Assembly (NCBI GenBank): GCA_028532985.1
Contig: JANCIK010000004.1
Coordinates: 1,302,001-1,366,000 of the forward strand
DNA length: 64,000 bases
Direction of reading: 5' to 3'
Source of the DNA: Stropharia rugosoannulata
Lineage: Eukaryota; Basidiomycota; Agaricomycetes; Agaricales; Strophariaceae
In this document: one piece after another, positions 33,469 to 46,453 of the stretch
How positions within the stretch are numbered: position 1 is the first letter of the stretch
Layout of the letters: the number at the start of each line of letters is the position of its first letter
Notes under the pieces: model-generated
Databases searched by the model: none
What the model was told of the DNA's origin: nothing
What the model saw: the letters and a program-made list of their open reading frames with translations, nothing else
Translations under genes and position numbers: made by a program

Positions 33469-33863
33469 TTATTACAAGAATAGATGAGAAGTACTTGGCG
33501 TTCGCAGTTTAAATCATGCAGAGGGCACACGGGTAACAGCAACACCGGAATTCTAGCTTGACCTGAGCTTGACCTGAGAGCGGTCTGTGTCACTGGCAGC
33601 AAGACTTCGAGAATGGCAAAGCAGGCTGAAAATATTGGCGATTAGTTAGGTATAGAGCCGACAAATGGTCGAAGATTTCAAGGCAATAACGGAGGGAGAC
33701 AGGGCGGGTTACTGCCCTGGACGAAGATGTTTATGTACAGACAGACTACAGCAACTCGTTTACTTTACTCAATTAGTAGTAACTCTTCATGCCTTTGCTT
33801 ATCTAATCATCAGATTAGTCCTTGCAAGTTACATAAGTGGTATATTCTGTAACTAATAGATAA
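33469..33863. other. Intergenic: SOG2 promoter and 3' flank of the JmjC gene
   Basis: This 395 bp gap lies between two minus-strand genes. I see no coding exon or RNA gene. Confidence 0.5.
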
Positions 33864-35315
33864 TTAAAACCACATAGATAGAGAAAAGGAGGTTGATTTG
33901 CTTTTCATAGCATGCCACCATCCAGGAGGCAAGAACAGCATGTCACCTGGGGATAAAGTAGCAACCATAGCGTGTGGTGTGACTTGCTGAGTAAATTTAG
34001 GAAACTGTTCCAGTGTCCCAACATCGGCGAAGACGTCAACTTGAGATGTGGTTCCCAAGGTGGAACCAAGATTACCATCTTTTCCTGACATAGATTCCGC
34101 CGTTCCGAGCTTGAATGAATACATGGACGAAGAAACCAACGGAGGGGCCAGCCAAACAGACTTGTAACCAACAACTTGCACTGCTCAACCAACCTTTGAA
34201 TAGTGATTTCTCAGGGACGTCAAAGTTACGCACCATAACAATTGTAGTAGGGATCCTAGGACAAAGCGTTAAAAATGGTAAGATAATCCTTGAATTCTAA
34301 TAAACGTACAATATGAGCAGGCGACATGGTGTCTTTAGGTCCCAGCCATGTACTAACAACAAGCTGTTCATCATTATTAGGTGGGTGATAGTCTGGCCAG
34401 TCATGAGAACGTAATGATGCATAAACATAATCTGGGACTATGATGTCGTCCCTCAATGCAGGAAATTGTTTAGTCAAGTCATACTGTGCAAGGTAAGTGA
34501 TTTTATCATTTCCTATGACATTATCTTGATCTTCAAGGTTTAGCGTGCACAGAAAATCATCCCAGCCAACGATTTCTTGTTTCCAATCAGATGAACGATA
34601 ATCAAGACCTACTTCGACAGGTATAACACGACCGGTACCTGCTACAGATCGCAAGTATTTTGCTAACTTCCAAGGGTGATCGTTTAAGGCAGGCCAGTCG
34701 CGTGCATAGGCGCGCACGATAAATGGTGACTTGGAGAAGGTTGACTGAAATGAAATGAATGAGGGAGCCGATATACAAGGAATTGTTCCCTCAGAGATTT
34801 GAGGAGCAGTCGATACTAGCTGACTAGCATGCGAATCAAATGTATGCATGGGACTCGGTGAAAGACTTGACTGAATTATCTTAATCATTCCGAGGATAAG
34901 ATCAAGTCGTGCAGCGTCGGGATTGGCAATAATGATAGCATGATCAAGAGTGGATATAGCCTGAAGAGGATACCCTAGACTTAGTTGAGCCAGTCCGCGA
35001 AGAATGCATGAATCGGTGTATATCGCTCGCCAATTCGCCAGTTCCGAAGATGTGTTCGCAGTACGCATGCTTGCGTGCGCCATATCTGTTAGTTCAAGTA
35101 ATAGAGTGCACCACTTCTTCTCGTTTAGTCCGTCCCCGATTTCAAGGGCGGCTTCATGGATAACTTGAAATTTCTTAGAAAAGCCTGATTGAAATTTTTG
35201 CCGGGGTCAAACATAAACCAACGGGAAACATACCTGTAACCTCCGTGTCTGACTTGCATATTTTGCAATATAGATCGTCTACTAATCTCAGGCAGATGTC
35301 ATGTTTCCATTGCAT
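33864..35315 (-). CDS. KDM8/JMJD5-like JmjC-domain oxygenase
   Basis: Four exons (35315-35234, 35184-34310, 34255-34234, 34180-33864) give 431 aa; human KDM8 is 416. An alpha-helical N-terminal half (about 1-130) precedes the JmjC cupin. Recognisable pieces are FIVRAYARDWPAL, RVIPVEVGLDY, YLAQYDLTKQFPALRDDI, STWLGPKDTMSPAH, TSQVDV and LSPGDMLFLPPGWWH. The iron ligands are His318 and Asp320 (His-x-Asp) and His416. The Asp lies in a 22-nt exon (DPYYNCY), so skipping that exon would remove it. KDM8-type enzymes use 2-oxoglutarate to hydroxylate arginine or process histone tails. I start at the only in-frame ATG after an upstream stop. Confidence 0.88.
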
Positions 35316-35598
35316 GTTATGCAGTTTGTGGTTGCTAGTGAGAAGAGCAAGTGGAAGGCGATATAGAAAGCCGTGACACAGTTGACACAGAGCCACACCT
35401 TGCAGGTCAGGGTTTTTCGGGAACCATCAACATACTAAACTGAGCGAGATCTGTGACCGTCACAGGTCAAGTCACAGTACATCAAAGGAGATTTAAAGGC
35501 GAGCGCTCTCGCCTCAGAAAATCCCCCCGTAAACAAATCCAAATAACCACCTGCGACTCTAATACGATCATTCCCCGGCCCGGTTTGCCATCGAAGGC

Positions 35599-38500
35599 AT
35601 GACTTCAAGGTACGTCGGGCGTATTGGGGGCAGGGAGAGACATACTAACTCAATCTCTGCGCCAGGTTGGACAGGCTCCTACTGCTATTAGATACCGGCT
35701 CAAGCCCCTCTGTGAGAAATACAGCGGCAAAACAACTAGCCCAACTTGCTGTGCGAAGCGTTATTAGCGACGTTACAATCGTCGAGGATGATGTCAAAAC
35801 TGGGGCAAACCGGCAGCAAATTCAAGTCAATGGCGACAGTGGCGCTTGGAGTGAGCTACTAGCTGTGGTTGCGAGGGTGAGTGACTAAATCAACCTCACG
35901 CTAAGTCAATCGCATATGTATTTTTCTTTAGATAATACCTTACTTACACTCAAAATCATTCGAGTCACGTACAGCCGCTTCCGTGGCATTATCCCAAATA
36001 TTTTCTCTCGTCCCAGTATGGCATCCGATATGCTATAGAGATGTATTATCCTCCACAACACTCAACTCGAAAGATTTGCTTCCACCCCCCGATTTTCCAA
36101 AGTTTTCCGTACAGGAGCTTATATCTCAAGGCAACCTCCTACTGGCTTCTTCTGGCAAAGAATTTGTTAAGCCTGCCGGTATACTCACCAGCACACAAGA
36201 GGTTAAAAAGGCGCGTAAAGATGCTATGAATAGGCTTGGGCTTGGATTCTTAGACGGTGTAGAAGATGATATGGATCTTGACAAGGAATTTGCAGCTGAC
36301 ATGGAGGTAGATGGAAACGCGCCAGTGAAAGTGGAAACAACTGCATCATCTCCTATGGACATATACTCTGAGCCTCCTGCGAAAGAGCGTTCTCCATCCG
36401 TTGGTTCTATGACGCCCAACTTGCCATCGCCTTCTACACCTAACCCTCCCGCGGAAGCAGACGCAGCTCTATCTGCTCGAGAAAGAAACCGCTTGAAAAG
36501 AAAACGAAAACCCGGTAATTCTGCCTTTGTCGCTCCACCACCTCAAACATCTGGTGCTCGTTATGCCACAGCACCAAGTGGTCCTGCAAAGTTAGCTCTT
36601 AACACGTTCAATTATTCCCCGTCACTGACATTATTACAGAGCACGATTAATAAATCCTGACACAAAGGCGAATCCCAACTCTCGCCTATCAAGTCCGACT
36701 CTGGGTGTTGCTCCTGACAAAGTTGTCATCGATCCTTCCAAAGGAGGAGCCATTGCTCCGAAATCAGCGAAACAATCAAAAGCTCTAGAAGTTGAAGATG
36801 GCGTGTGGGTGTGGGATGGGGTCGTGAAAGTCCTCGAAGTTGATCTGTTCAGCGCTGCATGGGAAGTCCGGCACGGCGCTGCAATGGCTCTTCGTGAATT
36901 GTTGAAACTTCAGGGTAAATGTGGCGGAATGCGGGGTTAGTCGTACTTCGTCTGCTTGGGTTTCATGCGCTAAACAAGCTATTTATTAGATGATCTTTCT
37001 ATTCATGAAAATGAAGTAGCTCATGAAAAGTGGTGTAACGATTTGGCAGCGAAGTTTTTGTGTATTTTTGTGTTGGATCGGTTTAGTGATTTCGTCACAG
37101 ATCAGGTAAAGTTGTCCACTTTCTCTTCGACATTTACTAATAGCCCGTAGGTTGTCGCACCTGTCCGAGAAACTGTATCTCAGACGCTTGCATCTCTACT
37201 CCTTTTCATGCCCCGACGCTCACTTTTTCACGTCCACTCGGTTTTACTGCAAATGATCCGACAGGATTTTCCTGCAGCTTCAAAAGCGCTGGATGATATA
37301 GAGCGTGGACATATTTGGGAAGTGCGTCATGCAGGACTGCTAGGAATCAAATATGAAGTGGCCGTGAGGAGCGATATGTTTGAGGGTCCTTCTGACATCA
37401 AGCACGAGGAAGATGTGACCGCTTATGACGGTCGCACTGTTTTGCAGGGTGTTGTCGAAGCTGCTATTTTAGGGTAATGTCGCTTACCTCTCGCAGCTCC
37501 AAGCAACTTACTGACTTTTAACTACAGTTTAGGTGATCGGGATGATGACGTGAAGTCGGTTGCTGCGTCTTGTCTCTTACCAGTGGCCGAGCATATCGTA
37601 CAACAGTTGCCTGAATCACTCGAAGCCATCTTACTTGTACTATGGCGCTGTCTATGCGATATGAAGGATGATCTAAGTTCAAGTGTTGGTGTCGTCATGG
37701 ATCTACTCGGTAAATAGTGCTTTTTCTTGTTGCGTTTAGATTACTGAATACTATATAGGCAAGCTGGTTGTATATGACAAAGTTATTGAGATCCTTGCAA
37801 AGGAAGGGGCCGCGTAAGTCTCCATCCTTCGATAGCATATGTCTCAATATAACAGATAATATAGTCTGCCAGTATCAACTTTAGCCACAACACTTTTTCC
37901 ATTCTTTAGGCATACAATTCCGAACGTTCGATTGGCTGTGGTCACGACACTCGACTCTTTTATGCACGTCCCTTTGTTGCCTACCGATTGGGTCGCCACC
38001 CCTTTTGTTTCTCTTCTCTTCCAAAACCTTGTCTGTGAGGAGCGCTCCGATATCCGTGAAGCAAGCCTGTCGGCCTGGAAGACGGCACAATCGCTTCTTT
38101 CATCATGTCCAGGCAAGACGGAAAATGTCATAACTCAGCAACTTATTCTTGACTGGTATGCTATTGTCATGACCCCCATCGGCGTGGCAATTGATACTTC
38201 GGCATTCTACAACCCTTCAGTCGCAGTGGAGGGATCCATACCTGTTGAACGGCATAACGTGGATAAAAACATGCTGGCCCAAGATCTGTCGTTAATCACC
38301 GTGGAGGTCACTTTTCAGGCAAGAATTGCTACAGCCAAAGCTTTGGCTTGTCTCATGGTGTACTGGCCTTCTGAAGTAAGTGTGACTATAGCCAAAGAAA
38401 ACATGTATCCTGATACAATCATTTTATAGAACAATCCCATAGATCACTACTTTAAGCCAATTCTTCTGCATTACATCGATTCAACAAGCATGCTGCAGAA

Positions 38501-41500
38501 GTTTTTGTCTGCAGTAATCGCAGAGGAGTGGGCAGTGCAGTCGCAAGAACTATCAAAATCAACTCCTGCTTGTTCTCTAACTGATTCATACGGTGTGGCT
38601 CAAGAGCTTACACAACGTACTCTTTCCTGGTTGCAGGGGAAGCCGCCTTCCGCGTATCATGAAATGGCATTTGCGCTAAGCCGTATTCACGCCGATTGTA
38701 CATCAATGCTACAAATGTTTGCAACAGACTGCAAGCTACCCATGTCATCCATTCCCTTCTTGGGAACGGAAATCGACATCACCGGTACAATTCCTGGGTG
38801 CTTCACCATAGAGACAGCCCAAACTGCTGTAGGACAGATTTACACACGGCTGAAGGACTCACTGGGTCGAACACGCAAAAAGGAAGTTGCGGTTATTTCA
38901 GAGAAACGGAATACGCTTCTTGGAGCAATTGACAGATACAATGAAGTGAAGGTTCAAAATGACACTCGCGTATCGGCTTCCTTTGCAGCCGCTTTTGTTG
39001 CATTCAGAAGCACTCCTGATAAGGTCAGCCCAGTAGTGAAGGGGATAATGAATGGCATTAAGGTCTGTTGTTCTTTGATATCCTTATTCTCCTACTGATT
39101 TGATTAGAGCGAAGAAAATATCGATCTGCAACACCGCTCGGCTGTGGCCGTAGCTTCCTTCGTTGAGTTCTGCGTTGAACACGGGCTTGCACAACCTCCG
39201 GATAAGATAGTGAAAAACTTGTGCACTTTTCTATGCCAGGACACGGATCAGACGCCCACTTTTGCCTACTCGCGTAAAATTACAGAGGGCATTCTTTCAT
39301 TTCAGGCCAGTGGGATGTCATCACTAGGGAAGGGAAAGGAATCTGCTGCGGATACGGACAAACTGGACCCAGAAAAATCTAAGGATATTGCGAAAGCTCA
39401 ACTCGCAAGAAGAGGGGCCGGTCAAGCCTTTAAGCAACTTTCTAACAAATTCGGTCCGCGGTTGTTGGAAGTCATACCAAGTATGTGGCAATCGATGGCA
39501 GGCGGTCTTCTCGTCGCCTGTCAAGCAGGTGCGTAGAGGTTTTGCTACGCGCTTTATCTTCTTGTTAACCAGTCCCACAGATTCCGTTGATAAAGCAGAT
39601 GTGCTCATTGAAAAACAGCATGGTCAAGACGTAATCGACTCACTAAGTGTCTTGGAAGATGTCATCCCTACGTTTCACGAAGAGCTCTGGCCTAAGTTGC
39701 ATGAAACATTTCCTGTTATACATATCGCCCTTCAGAGTCGGTTTGCTATAGTGCGACAGGCGGCGGCACGCTGTTTCGCTATTATCTGCGATATGATGAC
39801 ATCTGAAGCTATGCGTTATGTTATCGAACACATCATTCCTTTACTACAGGATCCTCTCGTTTTAACCAATCGACAGGGAGCAACAGAGTTAATTTATCGT
39901 AGGTCTAAAGATCTCGAAATTTCACTAAAACTAAATCCGATGATGCAGATATTGTTAACCGCCTTGACATCAAGGCATTACCATATGTTATATTCATGGT
40001 AGTACCCATCCTTGGCCGCATGAGCGATTCCAACGATGAAATTCGCTCAACGGCTACTAATGTTTTCGCTTCTTTGGTTAAAATGGTTCCACTGGAAGTG
40101 AGTTGTTACCTGCTTGTCCTGTAAATGATGTTTGAACTATTGAATAGGTTGGATTACCGGATCCACCAGGTTTCTCCGAAGAATTACTGAAGCGACGGGA
40201 AACTGAACGAGAATTCTTAAGTCAGTTGCTTGATGGAAACAAAGTGGAACAGTACACCATGCCAGTCCCTATAAAGGCCGAGTTACGAAAGTATCAACAG
40301 GATGGTGTTAACTGGCTCGCCTTCTTGGCGAAATACCAACTGCACGGTATACTTTGTGACGGTATGTTTCTTCAATTGTGCGATGTTTACAACTCATCGT
40401 ATTGTTATATAGATATGGGTTTGGGGAAGACCCTTCAATCTATATGTATCCTTGCCAGTAAACACTTCGAACGAGCCGAGAAACATAAACGGACAAACTC
40501 TCCGGACACTGTTCATTTGCCCTCGCTTATCGTCTGTCCTCCAACTTTGACTGGGCATTGGTATTATGAGATTCAAAAGTATACTGATGCACTGCGGCCT
40601 GTCTTATACACTGGCAATTCAAGAGAGCGCTCGCGGCTTCTGAACAAACTGCAATCTTACGACGTCGTTATCACTTCATATGAGGTTGTTCGCAATGATA
40701 TATCCAACCTCGAAGGATACCAATGGCTTTATTGTATTTTGGACGAAGGGCACGTCATCAAAAACGCCAAAACGAAACTCACAAAAGCGGTGAAAAATAT
40801 TCAAGCCCAACATCGATTGATTCTGTCCGGGACGCCTATACAGAATAATGTCTTGGAACTGTGGAGCTTGTTCGACTTTCTCATGCCGGGCTTCCTTGGG
40901 ACAGAAGCTTCGTTTAACGAAAGGTTCGGCAAGCCTATCCTATCAAATCGCGACGGGAAAAGCAAGAGCAGCGAAGCGGGTAAGCATCCGTCCTATCTTT
41001 GAGATAAATTAATTTCTAAATCCTATCTCTTTCAAATAGCTGCATTGGCCCTTGAAGCGCTTCACAAGCAGGTGCTTCCGTTTTTGCTTCGCAGATTAAA
41101 GGAAGATGTCTTGAATGATTTGCCACCTAAAATTATCCAAGATTATTATTGTGAACTTTCGGACTTACAAAAGTGCCTTTACGATGATTTCGGGAAATCA
41201 CAAGCTCGTGTGTCTGCTACTGACACTGTCGCTACAACTTCTGCGGAAGGTGGCGAGTCCGGGCAGCAACATATATTCCAATCCCTGCAGTACCTGCGAA
41301 AACTGTGCAATCATCCTGCTCTGGTTCTCAAGTCAGATAAAGAAGCTATCAGCTCTGCATTCTCCAAAATCAGTACTTCCTCGACATCGGCTAATCTCAG
41401 TGATATTCAACATGCACCAAAACTATTGGCTCTCAAGTAAGCATCTAACCTTTTATTTTATTCTACCTCTTTGTTAACATACCTTATGTAGGCAAATTCT

Positions 41501-42290
41501 ACTAGACTGTGGCATCGGTTGCGGTAGCAACATCAGCCCGGATTCTCAGAAATCTGAGCTGATCGATACTGTGTCGGACCACAATCCAGCATTCTCCCAA
41601 CACAGAGTCCTCATATTTTGTCAGATGAAACAAATGTTGGATATCATTGAGACGGACCTCTTCAAAATCCACATGCCTTCGGTCACCTACATGCGACTCG
41701 ACGGAGGTACCGACGCCAACAAGCGTCACGCTGTCGTCCAGACGTTCAATGGCGATCCCAGTATCGACTGTCTCTTACTAACTACTCATGTCGGCGGTCT
41801 GGGATTGACGCTCACTGGTGCAGACACTGTAATCTTTGTCGAGCATGATTGGAACCCTATGAAGGATCTTCAAGCCATGGACCGCGCTCATCGTATCGGA
41901 CAGAAGAGAGTTGTCAATGTCTATCGGCTCATCACAAAAGGGACATTGGAAGAAAAAATCATGGGGTATATTGCCAGTGAATACTGTAGCCAATCAAACT
42001 TTGCTAACATAATTATCTTCAGCTTGCAGCGCTTCAAGTTGAACATCGCTAATTCAGTAGTGACCCAACAAAATTCTGGCCTAGCATCGATGGATACAGA
42101 CTTGGTTCTGGATCTCTTCCGCCGAACTAGTGAAGAGGAAGACGCGCTAGCTGCTGCCAAGGCTAAAGCGAAGGAGCAGACAGGCGCTATATCACAGAAA
42201 AATGTCTTGCAAGGTTTGGAAGACTTACCTGCTGAAGACGAGTACGAAGGTCTGGACTTGACCAGTTTCATGGGCTCCCTTCGTAGATAA
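35599..42290 (+). CDS. MOT1: MOT1/BTAF1: Snf2-family ATPase that removes TBP from DNA
   Basis: Seventeen exons after a tiny first one (35599-35609, 35666-35876, 35932-36590, 36640-36935, 36990-37105, 37151-37473, 37528-37709, 37759-37813, 37910-38375, 38430-39062, 39108-39528, 39581-39898, 39949-40097, 40148-40361, 40413-40979, 41040-41436, 41492-41965, 42023-42290) give 1919 aa; yeast Mot1 is 1867. The N-terminal two-thirds are HEAT repeats that grip TBP, with the YHIVNRLDIKALPYV block before the motor. The ATPase starts near 1310: DMGLGKT (Walker A, about 1352), LDEGHVIKN (box II), LSGTPIQNN, and in the C-lobe DRAHRIGQKR. The first coding exon is 11 nt (ATG ACT TCA AG). The gene is divergent from the JmjC gene with 283 bp between starts. 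Confidence 0.95.
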
Positions 42291-42634
42291 TACTCATTCA
42301 TATCATTATTGCTGTGACTACATTCAATTCCTTTTTTAGTTTGCAATTGGCATCTGTACTGTATGTAACACATAATTACTTCTTGTTCAAGAATGTAGAT
42401 AGTAGAGGGGTATTAATTACCATCATTAATAACTTAATTCGGAAATGGCTATAGGCACCTATGCATGTCCGATTTCTGGATGATAATGAATGCCATGATT
42501 TGCGTGCATAGGAGAGAAATATAAATTCTAATGAGTGACCATAATAAAACTATGATCTAGTCAACATAACGGTACATGATAATTGGAAAAGGTAGAAGAT
42601 ATGCTAATTAATAAACCACAGCTCAAACATATTC
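42291..42634. other. Convergent 3' flanks of MOT1 and the FYVE gene
   Basis: This 344 bp AT-rich stretch lies between two stop codons and holds only 3' UTR sequence as far as I can see. Confidence 0.6.
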
Positions 42635-45127
42635 CTATAACCTATTTTCAGTCACTATTCTGTTAATCTCGCGCCGGATCTCCTGTAGATTGATTTTCAG
42701 AGATTTAACGTCCTCGAACTTCCTTTGGGCTTGCGCTTCTTCCACGAAAGATTCTAAAAGGGTTTCCTGTTCGAGAAGCGGTTGAAGGGTATGAGCCAGA
42801 GCTGAATCTGGATCATACGGCGCTAAAGTCGGGCCCTTGCCACCGGTATCCTGAACAGGTTCGCTTGGCGACTTAGCACCGCTGTTGGGCGTGGGGAGCG
42901 ACTGTGAAGGTTTGATCTATAAATGTCCATCTTTTGACCAATGCCGACGTACCTGGAGCGGAAACATGTTTTTCTGCAAGAACAGATTTGCACGTGTCAT
43001 GATAGCGGCTTGCACCCGATCTTGAGAACTTCCTGGGCCGTTCGAGCAAGGAAGAGCTCGAATTTCTTTCGATAGTCTATCATACTGAGCAAAAGATGCA
43101 AGCAGACGTTTTCGGATGACAGATGCTTCCTTCGTTGGCTGGTCATAATGTCTAACAAATCATTAGTAAGGTATGGTAGACAGGTATTTGAACCTACGTC
43201 AATGTCATGAGGAGTTCTTGAAATTTGGGAAGAGATTCTTCGATTTCGGCCTCTAGAAGGATGAAGTTCTAAGGAACGTCAGCGAGTGCTTATACTCTTC
43301 TGCAACTCAACTATACCACCTACTTCATATATTTGAACAAAAGGAGGAACAATTCGAACTTGTTGATGGTATTGCTGTTGCCTACATTCAATCGATAAAT
43401 GTGACGAAATATTTATGATAACTGGACTTACAGAAGAATAGGACGACATTGCCGACATATTCGGACCCCTTTCAGAAACTTGTCTTCGTCCTCTTGTCTG
43501 CCAGGAACTATAGCGTTACGTCTCTTAACACCATAGTCTACGCCCTCCCCAACCTCCTCTATTACCCTTGTGTGTGTATCCACAACGAAAAGGATTGAAC
43601 ATGACATTGGTCGTTGAGGGTGCGTAACTGGTAACGAGCATATTATCTGACCGCATAAGCGGCAATGATGTTTGCGATTAGTCAATGGGTGAAATGCTGT
43701 CCTAATGACACACTGGGTAAGGCAAACTGCAGAGGTATTAATCGCAACATACAAACAAAGAGGGCATTTTGATACTTCTGCATCACTTTGCCAAGGGGTT
43801 ATCCTTTGTTCAGCAGCTAAAGTATTATATCAATATGCGCCCAACACGAAAAGAAAGTGACACACCTCGGATATCCATTTTTGAAGTATCTCCAAGCCCT
43901 CCTTTGACAACACCTCGCCAAAGGTCTCCAGCATCTTGAATCTTTAACTCTCGTAGACTTTGGAAGTCAAAGAAGGAAGATGCCCTCCTGTTGTCGCGTG
44001 ACAAAGTATGAGGCCTCAATCCGTTTTCATAGTCACTATCCTGTTTCCTCATTTCCATACGAGAGAAATGCAGAGCAATTAGTTTCTCCAGGCGCCTTTC
44101 CAACTTGGTGCGTTCCACCCTCGTAATGCCACCTTGATCGTCACCGTCGCGTATTACGCGGCGACGTGCAATAAATTCGTCCGTCAACGGCCTATAAACG
44201 CCTTTGGGTTGAAAGCCAGGGCGGTACGGAGCGGGTTTCGCAGAGGATGTCAATATAGGAGAACCTCGCCTAGAAGTAGGAAGCGTTGAAAGTGTCTGAG
44301 CGGTGGACGTAGTAGATGCGTCACTAGAATGTGATGCACTCTGCTGAATCGTAGCAGGAGGCAACACGTTGCCGTGGCCTGTTGAAGCTGGACTGGGTGG
44401 AGCGCTACTCAGAGGTAATTGCTGTTCCCGCAGTGTTGTATTACCATTAGCGGACTCTGATAACCGAGGTGGCAGGGAAGTCGTAGATGCATTACGCTCG
44501 TGAATGACTGATTGAGCAAGACGATTGTTTTTTGCAGGCAACCTACGAAATGTTGATGTCTTCTTGGGAGTGGAAGGTTGGGCAGAACTAGAACTGGCAG
44601 AAGCTGCAGCTACAACCAAAGAACTTGATCTTGGAGGTGCCTGAATGGACATTGTCGGCAGAGTGACCTGCATAATAGAGGGAGTCAACATTTGAGCTGG
44701 GCCATAGTTCTCGCCATCAGAATCCACAGGAGTCGGGGAAGATGTCATGATTTCATGCGACGAATTATTAGAAGATTCCACGGGGCGATCGGCGATGACA
44801 GAGACTGCGGAAGGGGGATTCGCAAATTGCGAAGTCGTCATAAAGGGATCTTCATTTGCTTCATTGTGTTCGATGTCAGGGGTAACTTGAGGAGGCAAGA
44901 GTAAGGAATTGGACGCGCTAGTGTTGTTACTAGCATGGTTTGATTTACCGACAGGGGGAGGGGACTGGTTTGGCGTAAAATTATAGGTATTTGACAAGTT
45001 CCGAGAGTGCCGTTTGGACTGTAAGACATGTTAATAGAGAGAGGCTAAGCCGGAAGTGTTATCAGACCTTGTAGGGCAGATAGGGCACATATGCAGCGCT
45101 TGGGGGCGGAGAAGAAGGAGCAGACAT
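42635..45127 (-). CDS. Pep7/rabenosyn-5-like FYVE-domain endosomal protein
   Basis: Eight exons (45127-45068, 45018-43866, 43816-43753, 43701-43432, 43381-43324, 43268-43198, 43151-42953, 42901-42635) give 713 aa. A Ser/Pro-rich 300-residue N-terminus is followed by a coiled segment and a FYVE zinc finger: CPLCLTAFHPLTNRKHHCRLCGQIIC carries the basic RKHHCR phosphoinositide-binding core, and RICRQC closes it. A 40-residue insert splits the finger. The C-terminus has a helical Rab-binding motif like rabenosyn's (LLEQETLLESFVEEAQAQR). Pep7/Vac1 tethers Golgi vesicles to endosomes with Vps45 and Rab5-type GTPases. For the last intron I prefer the acceptor at 42902 (51 nt) over one giving a 36-nt intron. 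Confidence 0.88.
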
Positions 45128-45184
45128 AATGACGCAGAGCAACACTTGCCGGGATTTGTTTCGGCTTTGATCACAACTCTCACC
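45128..45184. promoter_or_regulatory. 57-bp shared divergent promoter (FYVE gene / twinfilin)
   Basis: Only 57 bp separate the ATG of the minus-strand FYVE gene (45127) from that of twinfilin (45185). Either the core promoters overlap the coding regions or transcription starts within a few bases of the ATGs. No TATA box is seen. Confidence 0.6.
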
Positions 45185-46453
45185 ATGTCTGCTCTTTCTG
45201 GCATCACCGTATCCTCTGATCTTGCTGCAACATTCGCGGGCGCTGCTCAGACTAAATCGACGCGCTTTCTAAGGGTGTCAATTCAAAATGGTGCCTTTTG
45301 GGCTTAAAAACTCGATGAACTCTTCTGAAGTCTTCGCTATTAGAAACGCTCGTGCATGACTTGTCTTTACCGATTAACGGGTCTCTAGAAGATGATCTCT
45401 CACGACTGCAAGATGAAGATGTGGTTCCAACCGACACGCCCTCCTATATTCTAGTCAAGCTTGACCCCCCTTCGGCTGACTGGATGTCCATTTTCTACGT
45501 CCCCGATTCCGCTAAAGTTAGGGACAAGGGAAGTGTTGAACATTAATCATATTCTTTGCATATTATGAATTAATGTTCAACAGATGCTGTATGCCTCGAC
45601 GAGACCATTGTTGCTGAGGTCTCTAGGTTCTAATTCTTTTACAGACTCGATCTTTGCAACTTCAAAGGAGGACTTGACAGCAGAAAGCTACGCGGCACAC
45701 GTTCGACACAACACTGCCCCGAATCCTTTATCCTCACGCGAGAAAGAAATGGCGGATCTGCGCCTTGCAGAAAATGAAGTAGCTAACTACAAAGGAAGCG
45801 GCACCAGAAACAGTCCCATTGGAACTGGAGTTGGGCTTAATTGGTCTCAGGATGTAGAAAGCGCTCTTGTTGAGCTGGGACACGGGAGTAGGAGAGCGTT
45901 AGTAATAGTGAGCATGGGTTCTGAATCAATCTCCACCCCATACAATATGTTCTGACCGACGAATACTAGGTCATCGATCCGCAAAGTGAAACTCTAATCC
46001 TACGAGAAGCTTTCGATGTTGAGTTAGAGTCCATTGGTTCATCACTTCCCCAAGCAGACCCTTGTTATGTGTTTGTGGCATTACACCACGTGAATGCTCA
46101 GAACAATGGCCGCGAGATAGGTATGTTGTCTTAGGAAGGTAACTCACGATTTGGAAGTGATAACTAACTCTACAATAGTCTTTATCTATTCGTGTCCCTC
46201 AGGTTCGCCAATAAAATACCGAATGCTCTACTCCTCAGGATCAACAACGACTTTTCAAGCAGCGAAGACACTTTTATCTTCATTGGATCCGCCTGTTAAA
46301 TTAGCAACGCGCAAGATAGAAACCTCGGACCCCATGGAAGTCAATGAGAAGTTTTTGATAGCGGAAGTAGGATTATCGCCTGCTGCTTACAGCTCAGTCA
46401 ATCCTCCGCAGGTTGCATTCGCGAGGCCCAAAGGCCCACCAAGGCGACGATGA
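45185..46453 (+). CDS. Twinfilin: two-domain ADF-H actin monomer-binding protein
   Basis: Five exons (45185-45290, 45344-45516, 45584-45907, 45970-46120, 46179-46453) give 342 aa, the family length. The first ADF-H domain (about 5-140) reads VSIQNETLVHDL, SYILVKLDPPSADWM and MLYASTRPLLLRSLG; the second (about 175-305) starts SALVELGHGSRRALVI and ends RMLYSSGSTTTFQAA. A PPQVAFARPKGPPRRR tail matches the capping-protein-binding tail of twinfilins. It sequesters ADP-actin and caps filament ends in the cortex. The second intron is uncertain: with a GT donor (45517) the conserved Val-Arg-Asp-Lys before Met-Leu-Tyr-Ala-Ser is lost; keeping it would need a non-canonical donor. See findings. Confidence 0.88.
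45534..45582. repeat. 14-bp perfect inverted repeat inside a twinfilin intron
   Basis: TGTTGAACATTAAT at 45534-45547 is perfectly inverted at 45569-45582 with a 21-nt loop. Pairing would bring the intron's two ends together. It nearly fills the intron. Confidence 0.85.

Noticed and set aside
42917..42952. A 36-nt last intron in the FYVE gene
   Set aside because: Using the CACAG acceptor 15 nt further on gives a normal 51-nt intron in the same frame.
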